A stretch of DNA of 17,246 nucleotides from contig JAYELZ010000110.1 of the NCBI GenBank assembly GCA_034717835.1, forward strand, positions 1 to 17,246. Reading direction: 5' to 3'. How positions within the stretch are numbered: position 1 is the stretch's first letter; every line of letters starts with the position of its first letter. Positions 7,727 to 15,463 of the stretch are shown here, one piece after another. The notes beneath the pieces were generated by a model that worked only from the letters and a program-made list of their open reading frames with translations, ran no database searches and was not told where the DNA came from. The position numbers were made by a program, and so were the translations under genes. The DNA comes from G713 sp034717835 (GTDB lineage: Bacteria; Chloroflexota; Anaerolineae; B4-G1; SLSP01).

Positions 7727-10075
7727 ATGACATACAGAAAGAGAGCGACCCACTTGAACCGTATCGGAGGCCGCCCCCGACATTTTTTTCGCCGACCAGA
7801 ACCATGGCTCATACTCACAGTTGCTCTGGTTTTGATCACCATATACGCAGTAGAACAGCTCAAGCCTTCCACTACAGAGACCGCGTCCGGTGTTGCCCCT
7901 TCAGAACCAATTCTATCACCACCAGCTGGACACTACACGCACCCCATCACCGTTAAACTTACCGCCGTGGAGCCAGAAAATACTATCCACTATACACTTG
8001 ATGGTAGCTTACCTACTCTCAACAATAGCAAAATATACACCCACCCTCTACAAATCGACTCCAGCTCTAATTCTGTCACTGTAATCCGCGCTCGCACGTT
8101 TTTATCAGCTACCGGTTCTGGTCCGGTAATAAATGCCTCCTATTTCGTGGGGGTAGAAGCCACATTACCCCTGGTCTCACTCATTATCTCCCCCGATATG
8201 CTCTGGGATGAGGAGACCGGCCTCTACACACACCCACAAGGGACCGGTCAAGCATGGGAACGACCTCTACATATCACCTACCTCAATCAAGATCGCCAGA
8301 CTGGATTTCAAGTCCCCGCCGGAGTACGCATCCACGGAGGCTTCTCTCGTACCTTTGATAAGAAATCTCTTCGTCTCTACTTCCGCGAGAGCTATGGTTT
8401 AGATCAACTAAAATATCCCCTCTTTGATCGCAGAGAGCCTACCACCTTCAAACGTCTAGTCCTCCACAGCGGTGCCCAGGATAGTTCGCGCAAAGATCTG
8501 AACTGGGCACTGCTGCGCAATCAGATCGTCGCCCGCTTAGCAACACAAGTGAATGGCAAGGTAGGACGCAGTCAACCCGCCTGGGTTTTCATCAATGGCC
8601 AATCTTGGGGCATCTACCAAATCCGCGAGCGGCTAGACCAATGGTTCTTAGCAGATCACTACGGAATAGTCGCTGCCGATCTACTAGATACTCCCGGCAT
8701 TGCTGAGAGCGAGAAAGCCAAAACCGGGGATTTTGTTCACTGGGAACAGCTAATCCACTACATCAACGAGCACTCACTCACTGAACCAGAGGCTTATGCC
8801 TATGTGACCACCCAAGTTGATCTGGACAATCTCATAGATTATTTTATTATTCAAATCTATACAGATAACTATGACTGGTTAAGCCGTAACCTGGATCAAT
8901 TTCGCGCTAGCACTCCGGGTGGACGATGGCAATGGTTCTTCTGGGATAATGACTGGAGTTTAGGCTTGAATCCTTACAGTTCAATCACCAATAATACGGT
9001 GGCTCGCGTGTTAGCCCCCCACGAGGAGCGCCATGGTGAGGTATCCACACTCCTATTACGTAAGCTATTGGAAAACCATGATTTTAGACTGCGTTTTCTC
9101 CAGCGTGCAGAGGAGCTCCTCAATACACTCCTCGCGCCCTACAACGTAATTACCCAAATCAACAATGCAGCCGCAGAACTCGCCCCAGATATCCAGCAGG
9201 AAGCAGAACGGTGGCCCAGTGTGGTAGCATGGGAAAATAGCATACAGGATTTACGCAACTTCGCCCAAAAACGCCCCGTCGTTGTCCGGCAACATTTTGT
9301 AGAAGCGTTCGAGTTGGGCGAGGCCGTGCCCCTAACTTACCAGGAGCCAGTAGAAGGCCAAGGTCACATTGCCGTAAACGGTACCTTGTTACCATTTTTA
9401 CCGTGGCAGGGCTACTACTTTGGGGGAATACCTATCGAAATCACCCCCGTCCCAGCCCCCGGTTATCGCTTCGTGGGGTGGGAAGAATCCACCCTGGGTC
9501 AGGAACCCAGCTTGAGTCTGACAGTAGTGAGCACGCAAACCCTTACACCCCGCTTTGAACCGGCTGATCCTGCTACCTGGCAGCCCCGCGACGTCACCAT
9601 CGTCGCTGTTCACCTGGAGGATGACGGCGGTGGGATGGCCGGCAACTGGATTGAATTGCGGGTCAATCGTCGCGGCGGTGTCGATCTGCGCGGCTGGCGT
9701 CTCACCGACAACGACACCAAGACCGCCACCGATGAGGGCTCACTCATCTTCGCCGCTGTCCCGGCCCTGGCCCATGTACCACGTTACACCACTGTCTGCG
9801 TCGTCGCCCCAGGGATCACCGCCAACGACGCCCATTTTGCCAAAGACGACCTCAACGCCTGGGACCACCGGCTGGTGCTCTACGTGGGGAATGACGCACT
9901 GGATGCCACCACCGATCCGTGGTTCGAGCCGGTTCCTGGCGACGCACTGGTGCTGCTGGCCCCGGGATTGACGGCGGCCTTCGACGATGACCAGGGCATT
10001 GATTTCGTCAGTAACGGTTCCCGCGTCACCCCCGCTTCGTTCGGCGTCCTCGTTGATGGCGTGGGTGGACAGTGA
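7727..10075 (+). CDS. CotH-family kinase, membrane-anchored, with Lamin-tail domain
   Basis: A 782-residue protein. One membrane helix lies at about 27-45 after a basic N-terminus, so the rest is predicted outside the cytoplasm. Domains in order: a chitobiase/Fn3-like module (60-143, IHYTLDGSLPT); the CotH atypical protein kinase domain (about 148-530) with GVRIHGGFSRTFDKKSLRL (199-217), SWGIYQIRERLD (293-304) and the metal-site-like WDNDWSLG with D407 and D409; an InlB-B-like repeat (545-612, GYRFVGWEE); and a Lamin-tail-like domain (620-780, NWIELRVN..VDLRGWRLTDND). CotH proteins phosphorylate spore-coat proteins in Bacillus; substrates here are unknown. The kinase portion is AT-rich (16 of 60 GC in 8821-8880) while the Lamin-tail part is GC-rich (41 of 60 in 9721-9780), which suggests a mosaic origin. 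It starts 2 bases after the hydrolase stop with no clear ribosome site, so it is probably coupled. Confidence 0.88.
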   Translation: MTYRKRATHLNRIGGRPRHFFRRPEPWLILTVALVLITIYAVEQLKPSTTETASGVAPSEPILSPPAGHYTHPITVKLTAVEPENTIHYTLDGSLPTLNNSKIYTHPLQIDSSSNSVTVIRARTFLSATGSGPVINASYFVGVEATLPLVSLIISPDMLWDEETGLYTHPQGTGQAWERPLHITYLNQDRQTGFQVPAGVRIHGGFSRTFDKKSLRLYFRESYGLDQLKYPLFDRREPTTFKRLVLHSGAQDSSRKDLNWALLRNQIVARLATQVNGKVGRSQPAWVFINGQSWGIYQIRERLDQWFLADHYGIVAADLLDTPGIAESEKAKTGDFVHWEQLIHYINEHSLTEPEAYAYVTTQVDLDNLIDYFIIQIYTDNYDWLSRNLDQFRASTPGGRWQWFFWDNDWSLGLNPYSSITNNTVARVLAPHEERHGEVSTLLLRKLLENHDFRLRFLQRAEELLNTLLAPYNVITQINNAAAELAPDIQQEAERWPSVVAWENSIQDLRNFAQKRPVVVRQHFVEAFELGEAVPLTYQEPVEGQGHIAVNGTLLPFLPWQGYYFGGIPIEITPVPAPGYRFVGWEESTLGQEPSLSLTVVSTQTLTPRFEPADPATWQPRDVTIVAVHLEDDGGGMAGNWIELRVNRRGGVDLRGWRLTDNDTKTATDEGSLIFAAVPALAHVPRYTTVCVVAPGITANDAHFAKDDLNAWDHRLVLYVGNDALDATTDPWFEPVPGDALVLLAPGLTAAFDDDQGIDFVSNGSRVTPASFGVLVDGVGGQ

Positions 10076-10087
10076 ACCAACTCATCA

Positions 10088-10182
10088 ACTAACGACTGCC
10101 CGACTAACGACTGCCCGACTAACGACTGCCCGACTAACGACTACCCGACTAACGACTACCCGACTAACGACTACCCGACTAA
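10088..10182 (+). repeat. Tandem 15-bp array before the DUF4956 gene
   Basis: Six perfect-phase copies of ACTAACGACTGCCCG (first three) or ACTAACGACTACCCG (last three), then a partial ACTAA. The array fills the gap between the CotH stop and the DUF4956 ribosome site (GGAGG 10188-10192). The unit is a multiple of three and one frame stays open through it, but no start supports translation. The block change G to A after copy 3 suggests expansion by slippage. Confidence 0.97.
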
Positions 10183-10196
10183 AATCCGGAGGTTGT

Positions 10197-10868
10197 ATGG
10201 ATAATATTTTCGGTCTGACCAATCCAGCGCCGCTTTCGCTGACGGCGCTGGCAGTGAACTTGCTCTTAAGCATTATCCTTTCCAATGCGCTGGCCTGGTA
10301 TTATACTAAGTATGGCAAATCCCTTTCTAACCGCTCCAATTTCGCCCAGCTGCTGCCGTTGCTTACCATGACCACGGTGCTCATTATCTCCGTGGTAAAA
10401 TCGTCGCTGGCCCTCTCGTTGGGCCTGGTGGGAGCACTCTCTATCGTGCGCTTCCGTACCGCCATCAAGGAACCGGAGGAGCTGATTTACCTGTTCATGG
10501 CGATTTCCATCGGCCTGGGGATGGGCGCCGACCAGCGGCTGCCCACCCTTCTGGCAATAGCCGTCATTTTAGCTTATCTGGTGCTCCGCAGCATCCTCAC
10601 GCACCAACCCCGGCCCAGCAACCTCTACCTGAACATCGCCACGGCCCACGGAGAGCACACCTTCGCCCGCATCAAGGGAATCCTGCTCAAATACGTCAGC
10701 GCCGCCGACCTGCGCCGGTTGGACAACGATGCCGCCATGCTTCAGGCCACTTTCCTCATCGCCTGCCCAGATGATGATGCTCTGGTAACCCTGATGGATG
10801 AGCTGCGCGAGCAGTTACCCACCTGTGAGTGCAGCTTCGTGGCGCAAGATACCACCCTGGGTGGCTAA
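10197..10868 (+). CDS. DUF4956 multi-pass membrane protein
   Basis: A longer open frame runs back to 9987, but through the tandem array and the CotH tail. The real start is ATG 10197, with GGAGG four bases upstream and a sensible membrane N-terminus. The 223-residue protein has about five hydrophobic segments (about 14-34, 52-68, 69-85, 96-112, 117-132) and a cytoplasmic-looking C-terminal domain of about 85 residues. The conserved DUF4956 signature is clear: GLVGALSIVRFRTAIKEPEE (76-95) followed by a small-residue helix. Biochemical function is unknown to me. The family is, as I recall, often encoded beside VTC-domain and CotH proteins, which is the arrangement here. A role in transport or scaffolding for the polymerase is inference. 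Confidence 0.88.
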   Translation: MDNIFGLTNPAPLSLTALAVNLLLSIILSNALAWYYTKYGKSLSNRSNFAQLLPLLTMTTVLIISVVKSSLALSLGLVGALSIVRFRTAIKEPEELIYLFMAISIGLGMGADQRLPTLLAIAVILAYLVLRSILTHQPRPSNLYLNIATAHGEHTFARIKGILLKYVSAADLRRLDNDAAMLQATFLIACPDDDALVTLMDELREQLPTCECSFVAQDTTLGG

Positions 10869-10871
10869 GCG

Positions 10872-12530
10872 ATGAAACTGAGACGGCCGGAGGCCTCGTC
10901 GCAGCCCGCGCACCGGGCGCCGGCGTGGTCAATCGTCATTGTAGTGTTGGCCTTCATCCTCGGCCTGCTCGGTGGTGAACAAGGCTGGTCCCATGCGCTC
11001 CTGGAACGCGCCATGCACCTTGACCGGCGACTCCAGGCTAGAACTTCCGCCAACATTCTCCCCACTTTAGAGATCAACATGTCTTTCAGTAATTACGCTG
11101 ATCTTCTCCAGCAGCGGGAAGCGGCTCGCCAAACCGGCGTGGTCCGTGCCAGAGAAGCGGATTTCCTGCCCGCGACGTTATGCTGGGGAGAGACCAGCGT
11201 ACCGGTGCGGCTACGCTTGCGCGAGGGGCTTGCCGAGCACCTTGCCCCCGACGACAAATGGGCTTACGAAGTCCGCACGCGAGACCAGGCCGAGGTTTTA
11301 GGCCTGCAGCGTTTCTATCTGCAAGACCCCGAGGGACACAAGGGATTGAATACTTGGACTTTCGTCCAAGCTCTCCAACGTGAAGGCGTGCTTGCTGCAC
11401 AGTATCAATTCGTCCGCTTGACCTTTAACGGCAAGGATCTCGGCATCTATGCCATGCAGGAAGGCTTTACCCAAGCCTTACTAACGACCCAGAGCCGCAC
11501 ACCTGGCGTCATTGCGGAATTCAGAGCCGACCAGCTCTGGGATTCCATCGCCAATTTCGAGGGCGATGTACAAGCTGCCACTGCTGATCCTGTAGCCAAT
11601 CTCTCCGCCACGGATTTCCAGTACTTTGAAATCAACACTTTCCAGGATGCCGTTATCGCTCGTGACCCGGTGCTCTCCGCCCAGCAAAAACGCGCCATGT
11701 CCTTGCTGTACGATTTGCAAACTGGCGCACTCCCGGCTTCCGAGATCTTCGACATGGCCCAATATGGTCGCTTCCTGGCGCTCGCCGATCTCTGGGGTGC
11801 GACGAGTGTCACGTCGCCAGTAAATCTTAAGTACTATTACCACCCGGAAACTAACCGGTTGGAGCCTATCGCCGGCGACGCTAACGTCTTGAGCGGCGAG
11901 GCGCGTCTCTCTATGTCCGCTACTTACAACGACTCTCATTTGCAGGCTGCTTACGTGAAGGAAGCTGCCCGCATCAGCCAGACTGGCTACATAGATATGC
12001 TACAGGCCGCCCTTGAACCGGAATGGCGCCGGCTGGCTTGCGCCCTCGGCGGGGAATTAGGCGATCTAGCTGCGCCCTGGGACGCTCTGCGCAAACGGCA
12101 ATCGCTGTTGCAGCACTCATTGAACCCGGTGCAGCCTGTTTTCGCCTATCTGGTTGAGTCTACGCCGGGGACTTACGACGTATTGCACTTCGAGGTAGGT
12201 AATGTCCTTAACTTGCCGGTGGAAGTCCTGGGCTTTGATATCGCCGGAGCCACATTCCAACCGGTGAACCCGGCCTGGCTACATGAGACCCCGCCGGAAC
12301 TTCTCGTGGATGTGCCTGAGGCTATAGTGCTACGTGCTTTCGGCATCGGCGGCACGCGCTTGCTGCGCTACATGCGTATTGATGTACCATTAACTGCCAT
12401 CCATGCCGTAGACCGGGAAATTGATTTCAACCGTCCTCCCAATATCCGCATCGCCGTCCGGCTCCTCGGCAGCGAGCGAGTACTCCTCACGCCGGTGCAG
12501 TATGGCCTTCCCGCAGGAGCCGGCCAGTGA
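10872..12530 (+). CDS. Divergent CotH-like membrane-anchored protein
   Basis: A 552-residue protein starting 3 bases after the DUF4956 stop. One membrane helix (about 19-34) puts the rest outside the cytoplasm. The CotH layout can be traced: RLRLREGLAEHL (113-124), KWAYEVRTR (129-137), LNTWTFVQALQREG (159-172), TFNGKDLGIYAMQEGF (184-199) and YYHPETNRLEPIAGDANVL (322-340). The last lines up with the WDNDWSLG site of the first CotH protein, but reads GDAN, with one of the two aspartates replaced by asparagine (N338). A beta-rich C-terminal domain (about 430-545) has no name I recognise. It may be a kinase with altered metal use, or a pseudokinase partner. Its stop overlaps the start of the VTC gene. 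Confidence 0.75.
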   Translation: MKLRRPEASSQPAHRAPAWSIVIVVLAFILGLLGGEQGWSHALLERAMHLDRRLQARTSANILPTLEINMSFSNYADLLQQREAARQTGVVRAREADFLPATLCWGETSVPVRLRLREGLAEHLAPDDKWAYEVRTRDQAEVLGLQRFYLQDPEGHKGLNTWTFVQALQREGVLAAQYQFVRLTFNGKDLGIYAMQEGFTQALLTTQSRTPGVIAEFRADQLWDSIANFEGDVQAATADPVANLSATDFQYFEINTFQDAVIARDPVLSAQQKRAMSLLYDLQTGALPASEIFDMAQYGRFLALADLWGATSVTSPVNLKYYYHPETNRLEPIAGDANVLSGEARLSMSATYNDSHLQAAYVKEAARISQTGYIDMLQAALEPEWRRLACALGGELGDLAAPWDALRKRQSLLQHSLNPVQPVFAYLVESTPGTYDVLHFEVGNVLNLPVEVLGFDIAGATFQPVNPAWLHETPPELLVDVPEAIVLRAFGIGGTRLLRYMRIDVPLTAIHAVDREIDFNRPPNIRIAVRLLGSERVLLTPVQYGLPAGAGQ

Positions 12531-13207
12531 CTCCCGTCTGGCGCTATGAACTCAAATTCACCTTCGGCAACCGGTGGTTGGCACAGGCCCGCACCTGGGT
12601 GCGTCTTCATCCTGCGGGGTTGGTGGTGGCTTACCCACCCCGGCGCGTCAACAGCCTCTATTTCGATACCTCCTGGCTGAGCAGTCTCAACTCCAACCTT
12701 GCAGGAGTCACTATCCGCCACAAACTACGCTGGCGTTGGTACGGTAATGATTTGACACACATCCAGCCCCACTTGGAAGTCAAGCACAAGCAGGATATGT
12801 TAGGTTTTAAGGAACAGTTTGATTTACCAGTCGCTGTGGACATGACCCGACCCTGGGCCGCGATCCTTTCCGACCTTCGTTCCTCTGTCCCGCTGAGGTG
12901 GGCGCTCCTCCTGCGGACGATGAGCCAGCCCACGCTGCTTAACCACTACTGGCGCGAGTATTATGTCACTCCCGATAACGCTATCCGGGTGACGGTAGAT
13001 TATGCCCAGGCTGCTTACGACCAACGCTACGGGCTGCGCCCCAACCTGCGCGCGCTCCTGCCCCTCGACGACCTGGTTGTGATTGAGGTCAAGGCAGCTC
13101 AAGACCAGCTTGACCGTATCCGGAAAATCGCCAGCCAATTCCCCGTGCTGCGTAGCCGCAACTCGAAATATGCTAACGGGATGTTGGCTGCGTTGACAGC
13201 TACCTGA
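12527..13207 (+). CDS. VTC-domain polyphosphate polymerase
   Basis: A 226-residue stand-alone VTC domain of the triphosphate-tunnel superfamily; yeast Vtc4 uses it to make polyphosphate from ATP. Tunnel-type residues are visible in order: RYELKF (K10), RHKLRWRWYGND (R64, K66, R68, R70), LEVKHK (E84, K86), R143 in YWREYY, VIEVKA (E187, K189) and SKYANGM (K214). NSLYFDT (42-48) is also typical. There is no membrane segment, so it should be cytoplasmic and would need a membrane partner to export product. It starts at GTG 12527, with AGGAG 8 bases upstream, and its GTG overlaps the preceding TGA as GTGA, so it is coupled. Whether it makes long-chain polyphosphate is untested. Confidence 0.88.
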   Translation: MTPVWRYELKFTFGNRWLAQARTWVRLHPAGLVVAYPPRRVNSLYFDTSWLSSLNSNLAGVTIRHKLRWRWYGNDLTHIQPHLEVKHKQDMLGFKEQFDLPVAVDMTRPWAAILSDLRSSVPLRWALLLRTMSQPTLLNHYWREYYVTPDNAIRVTVDYAQAAYDQRYGLRPNLRALLPLDDLVVIEVKAAQDQLDRIRKIASQFPVLRSRNSKYANGMLAALTAT

Positions 13208-13241
13208 CACGCAGAAATTGATTTTTATCTAGTGAAATCCA

Positions 13242-13391
13242 ATGAATATATGCTCTCTCAAAATTACCACAGCACCTCCTATGAACACATTCACTGTGAC
13301 CTCCAGCACAGGAACTCCACTCATCACGCGCCCCCTGGGACTACGCCCCATCGTCGCGCGCGTCTACCTCCCCCTGGTGTTGCGCCGGTGA
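13242..13391 (+). pseudogene. Vestigial 3' end of a hydrolase-like secreted-protein gene
   Basis: A 49-codon frame from ATG 13242 (or 36 codons from 13281) ends with FTVTSSTGTPLITRPLGL...RVYLPLVLRR, matching the hydrolase C-terminus. Its TGA overlaps the GTG start of the TPR gene as GTGA. Nothing upstream matches the hydrolase, so it is a leftover tail rather than a gene. Its intact frame may still serve to bring ribosomes to the TPR gene. A functional micro-protein is possible but unsupported. Confidence 0.55.
13290..13385 (+). repeat. 96 bp direct repeat, copy B (before the TPR gene)
   Basis: This copy matches 7626-7721 at 91 of 96 bases, identical over its last 53. It lies directly before the TPR gene start and after the VTC gene, so with copy A it brackets about 5.6 kb. 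The 80 bases before it (13208-13289) are AT-rich and show no similarity to the hydrolase gene. Confidence 0.93.
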
Positions 13392-14722
13392 ATCTCCGCT
13401 ACCGCGCGCTCCTCACGCTGCTGCTGCTGCTCCTGCTCCCCCTAGCGCCGGCGCCAGAGAGCAGCGGTTTGCAGAACCTGCGGGCTGCCGAGCGCCACTT
13501 CGCCGCCGGAGAGTACACTGCCGCGGCCGCCGCCTACCAACAAGCGTGCCGCAACCTACCCGCCTCTCCCTACCCGGCGTGGGGATTAGCGGTACTATAC
13601 GAGCGCTGGGGCTATCCAGAGCAAGGATTACAAGCCTTAGAGGAAGCCTTAACGCGCGGCTACACGCATGAGGAGCCGGCGGCCAACCTGTGGTTGGCGT
13701 TGTTGGCCGCCGCCGGCGATTGGGAAGCGTTGGAGAGCGCAGCCAGCGACCTCCATGCCGCCCACCCCACCGCTCCCCAGCCACTAAACTGGCTCACGCA
13801 GGCGCAACTCCAACAGCTGCACTGCACCGCAGCCGCCGAAAGCGCGGCGCGCTGGCTGAACACGGCACCCCATGAAGCCGCCGCTCAACTCAATTGGGGC
13901 GCGTTAGCGTCGTTTTCCACCCCCTCCAGCGCAACCATCACCGCGCTCTACCAAGCGGACGTGGACCTCTGCCAGGAACTTCGGGGCTGCGCCTCACCCG
14001 CTGTCTGCGATTTCCAGCTAGGCCGCGCGCTCTTGCGGCAAGGCGACCCGGCGCTGGCTGCCTGCGTCCTGCAACGCGCCGTCGCCGCCCGGCCGGATGC
14101 GGCCAGCGGGCACGCCTGGCTGGGAGCAGCCTTAGAGCAGCTAAACCGTCCGGCGGACGCCCTGCCCCAGCTGGAAGCAGCCACCGAGCTCGCCCCAGAA
14201 GACGCGCTGGGCTGGCTACTCCTCGGTATGCACGAACTGAATTACGGTTCACTAGCGCTGGCGCGTGAGGCCTTGCTCCAAGCACAACGGCTCGATCCCC
14301 ACAACCCCGCTCCCTGTTTAGGAATGGCCGCACTCTTAACCAGAGAGGGAAAATACGATCAGATCAAAACGTGGACCGACGCCGCCCTGGAGCGCGCCCC
14401 TCACGACCCCGCGATTTACCACGCGGTGGCCCGCTTCTACTTGGAGCGCAATTTGCAGCTAGCGGGAGCGGGCATGCAAGCCGCCGCTTACGCCATCCAA
14501 CTGGCGCCGGAGGAGGCCGAGGGCTGGCTGCTCCAGGGGTGGGCCTACCTCAACCAGGGGCAGGTAGCAAACGCGCTTGCGGCGCTAAGTCAGGCCATCA
14601 AACTGGACCCGCAGCTGGCGGAGGCGTACCAATTGCAGGGAGAAGCCTTCACGTTGCTGGGGCAGAGCGCAGCGGCGCAAGCAGCCTTCACTCGCGCCGC
14701 TGATTGGGGATGGCAAAAATAA
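13388..14722 (+). CDS. Secreted TPR-repeat protein
   Basis: An ATG-started frame exists from 13232, but its first 52 codons read the 96 bp repeat out of frame. GTG 13388 is the better start because it begins a signal peptide at once (NLRYRALLTLLLLLLLPLAP, cleavage near residue 22-25). The 444-residue protein is then almost wholly TPR-like helical pairs, for example AAERHFAAGEYTAAAAAYQQ (about 33-52), HAWLGAALEQLNRPADALPQ (about 239-258) and GWAYLNQGQVANALAALSQA (about 385-404). Several Cys residues occur in the middle. TPR arrays bind proteins; the partner is unknown. The GTG overlaps the TGA of the vestigial hydrolase tail, and no own ribosome site is clear. It converges with the phosphatidyltransferase gene, stop codons 20 bases apart. 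Confidence 0.82.
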   Translation: MNLRYRALLTLLLLLLLPLAPAPESSGLQNLRAAERHFAAGEYTAAAAAYQQACRNLPASPYPAWGLAVLYERWGYPEQGLQALEEALTRGYTHEEPAANLWLALLAAAGDWEALESAASDLHAAHPTAPQPLNWLTQAQLQQLHCTAAAESAARWLNTAPHEAAAQLNWGALASFSTPSSATITALYQADVDLCQELRGCASPAVCDFQLGRALLRQGDPALAACVLQRAVAARPDAASGHAWLGAALEQLNRPADALPQLEAATELAPEDALGWLLLGMHELNYGSLALAREALLQAQRLDPHNPAPCLGMAALLTREGKYDQIKTWTDAALERAPHDPAIYHAVARFYLERNLQLAGAGMQAAAYAIQLAPEEAEGWLLQGWAYLNQGQVANALAALSQAIKLDPQLAEAYQLQGEAFTLLGQSAAAQAAFTRAADWGWQK

Positions 14723-14727
14723 TAGCC

Positions 14728-14787
14728 GTTAGCAGTTAGCAGTTAGCAGTTGGATTTTTGACCCTGGACTTTTGACCCTAGACTTTC
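14728..14787. repeat. Short intergenic tandem repeats (7-mer and 14-mer)
   Basis: GTTAGCA occurs three times in a row (14728-14748), then GGATTTTTGACCCT (14752-14765) and GGACTTTTGACCCT (14766-14779) with a partial third copy. This resembles low-complexity spacers seen between genes of environmental bacteria. It encodes the last 12 residues and the stop of the phosphatidyltransferase. No terminator hairpin is evident between the convergent genes. Confidence 0.75.
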
Positions 14788-15393
14788 TTCTTGCGCCTGC
14801 CGGTAAACATAACTTATCCGCTGCCAGACTGTGAACCACGAGAAAGCCACCAATAGAACCAGCGTAGGTAGCACCTGACCTAACGCCAACCCGATTCCCA
14901 GCATCAAGATGCGCGGCACGCGCGTTAGAATGCCGGTCTTGCACTCGTAGCCCACCCCCTCGGCACGCGCGCGGGTGTAGCTGACCATCACAAACCCCAG
15001 CAACGCGGCAAAGGTCAGATAAATTTCCAACTCGCGGTCAGTAGCCAGGAGATAGGGCAATAGGCCGAAGAGCAGGACTCCATCAGAGCAACGATCCAGG
15101 GAGGAGTCGAGAAAAGCCCCAAATCGGCTCTGCTGCCCAGAGAGGCGCGCCAAACTCCCATCAAAAGCATCCACCGATGAGGTGAGAAGTAGGAGCACGC
15201 CGCCCAACGAGATGCGACCAGTAGCCAACGCCGCCGCCGGGACCCCGCTGAGAAGCAATCCCACCACCGTAACGGCATTGGGATGAATGCGGAGTTTATG
15301 CAGCCAACCCGCTACCGGCCCGGTAATCACCGTGGCCTTATTCCGCAACCAATCAGTAAAAGTTTTTGGCTGCCCCGTCCTAAGTTCAGTCAT
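14743..15393 (-). CDS. CDP-alcohol phosphatidyltransferase
   Basis: An integral membrane enzyme that joins a CDP-diacylglycerol to an alcohol, forming phospholipid head groups. The signature DG(x2)AR(x8)G(x3)D(x3)D is complete (DGSLAR at 78-83, then G92, D96, D100, numbered from the chosen start), and about six hydrophobic segments are present. The start at 15393 is preferred: AGGAG (15403-15407) is 9 bases from it but only 3 from the alternative ATG at 15399. The acceptor alcohol (glycerol phosphate, inositol phosphate or other) cannot be told. The last 12 residues (LGSKVQGQKSNC) come from the intergenic repeat and are probably not native. A decayed relative of its N-terminus lies at 16495-16634. 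Confidence 0.87.
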   Translation of the reverse strand: MTELRTGQPKTFTDWLRNKATVITGPVAGWLHKLRIHPNAVTVVGLLLSGVPAAALATGRISLGGVLLLLTSSVDAFDGSLARLSGQQSRFGAFLDSSLDRCSDGVLLFGLLPYLLATDRELEIYLTFAALLGFVMVSYTRARAEGVGYECKTGILTRVPRILMLGIGLALGQVLPTLVLLVAFSWFTVWQRISYVYRQAQEESLGSKVQGQKSNC

Positions 15394-15408
15394 TAACATA
15401 AACTCCTA

Positions 15409-15424
15409 TGATAGCTAACTATCA
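15409..15424. promoter_or_regulatory. Small palindrome in the phosphatidyltransferase leader
   Basis: TGATAG and CTATCA pair perfectly around CTAA, just upstream of the AGGAG ribosome site. It could be a short hairpin or a regulator site; nothing decides. Confidence 0.25.
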
Positions 15425-15463
15425 GAAAAAGCCTGGCCCGCATTATCGGCTCTAAAACATTCC

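Noticed and set aside
10088..10182. Tandem array as a CRISPR
   Set aside because: Units are 15 bp, directly adjacent and without spacers; no cas gene is near.
9987..10196. N-terminal extension of the DUF4956 frame
   Set aside because: It overlaps the CotH end and reads the 15-bp array as LTTAR/LTTTR repeats; the GGAGG site marks ATG 10197 as the start.
13232..13387. 52-codon N-terminal extension of the TPR frame
   Set aside because: It reads the 96 bp hydrolase repeat out of frame and would bury the signal peptide.
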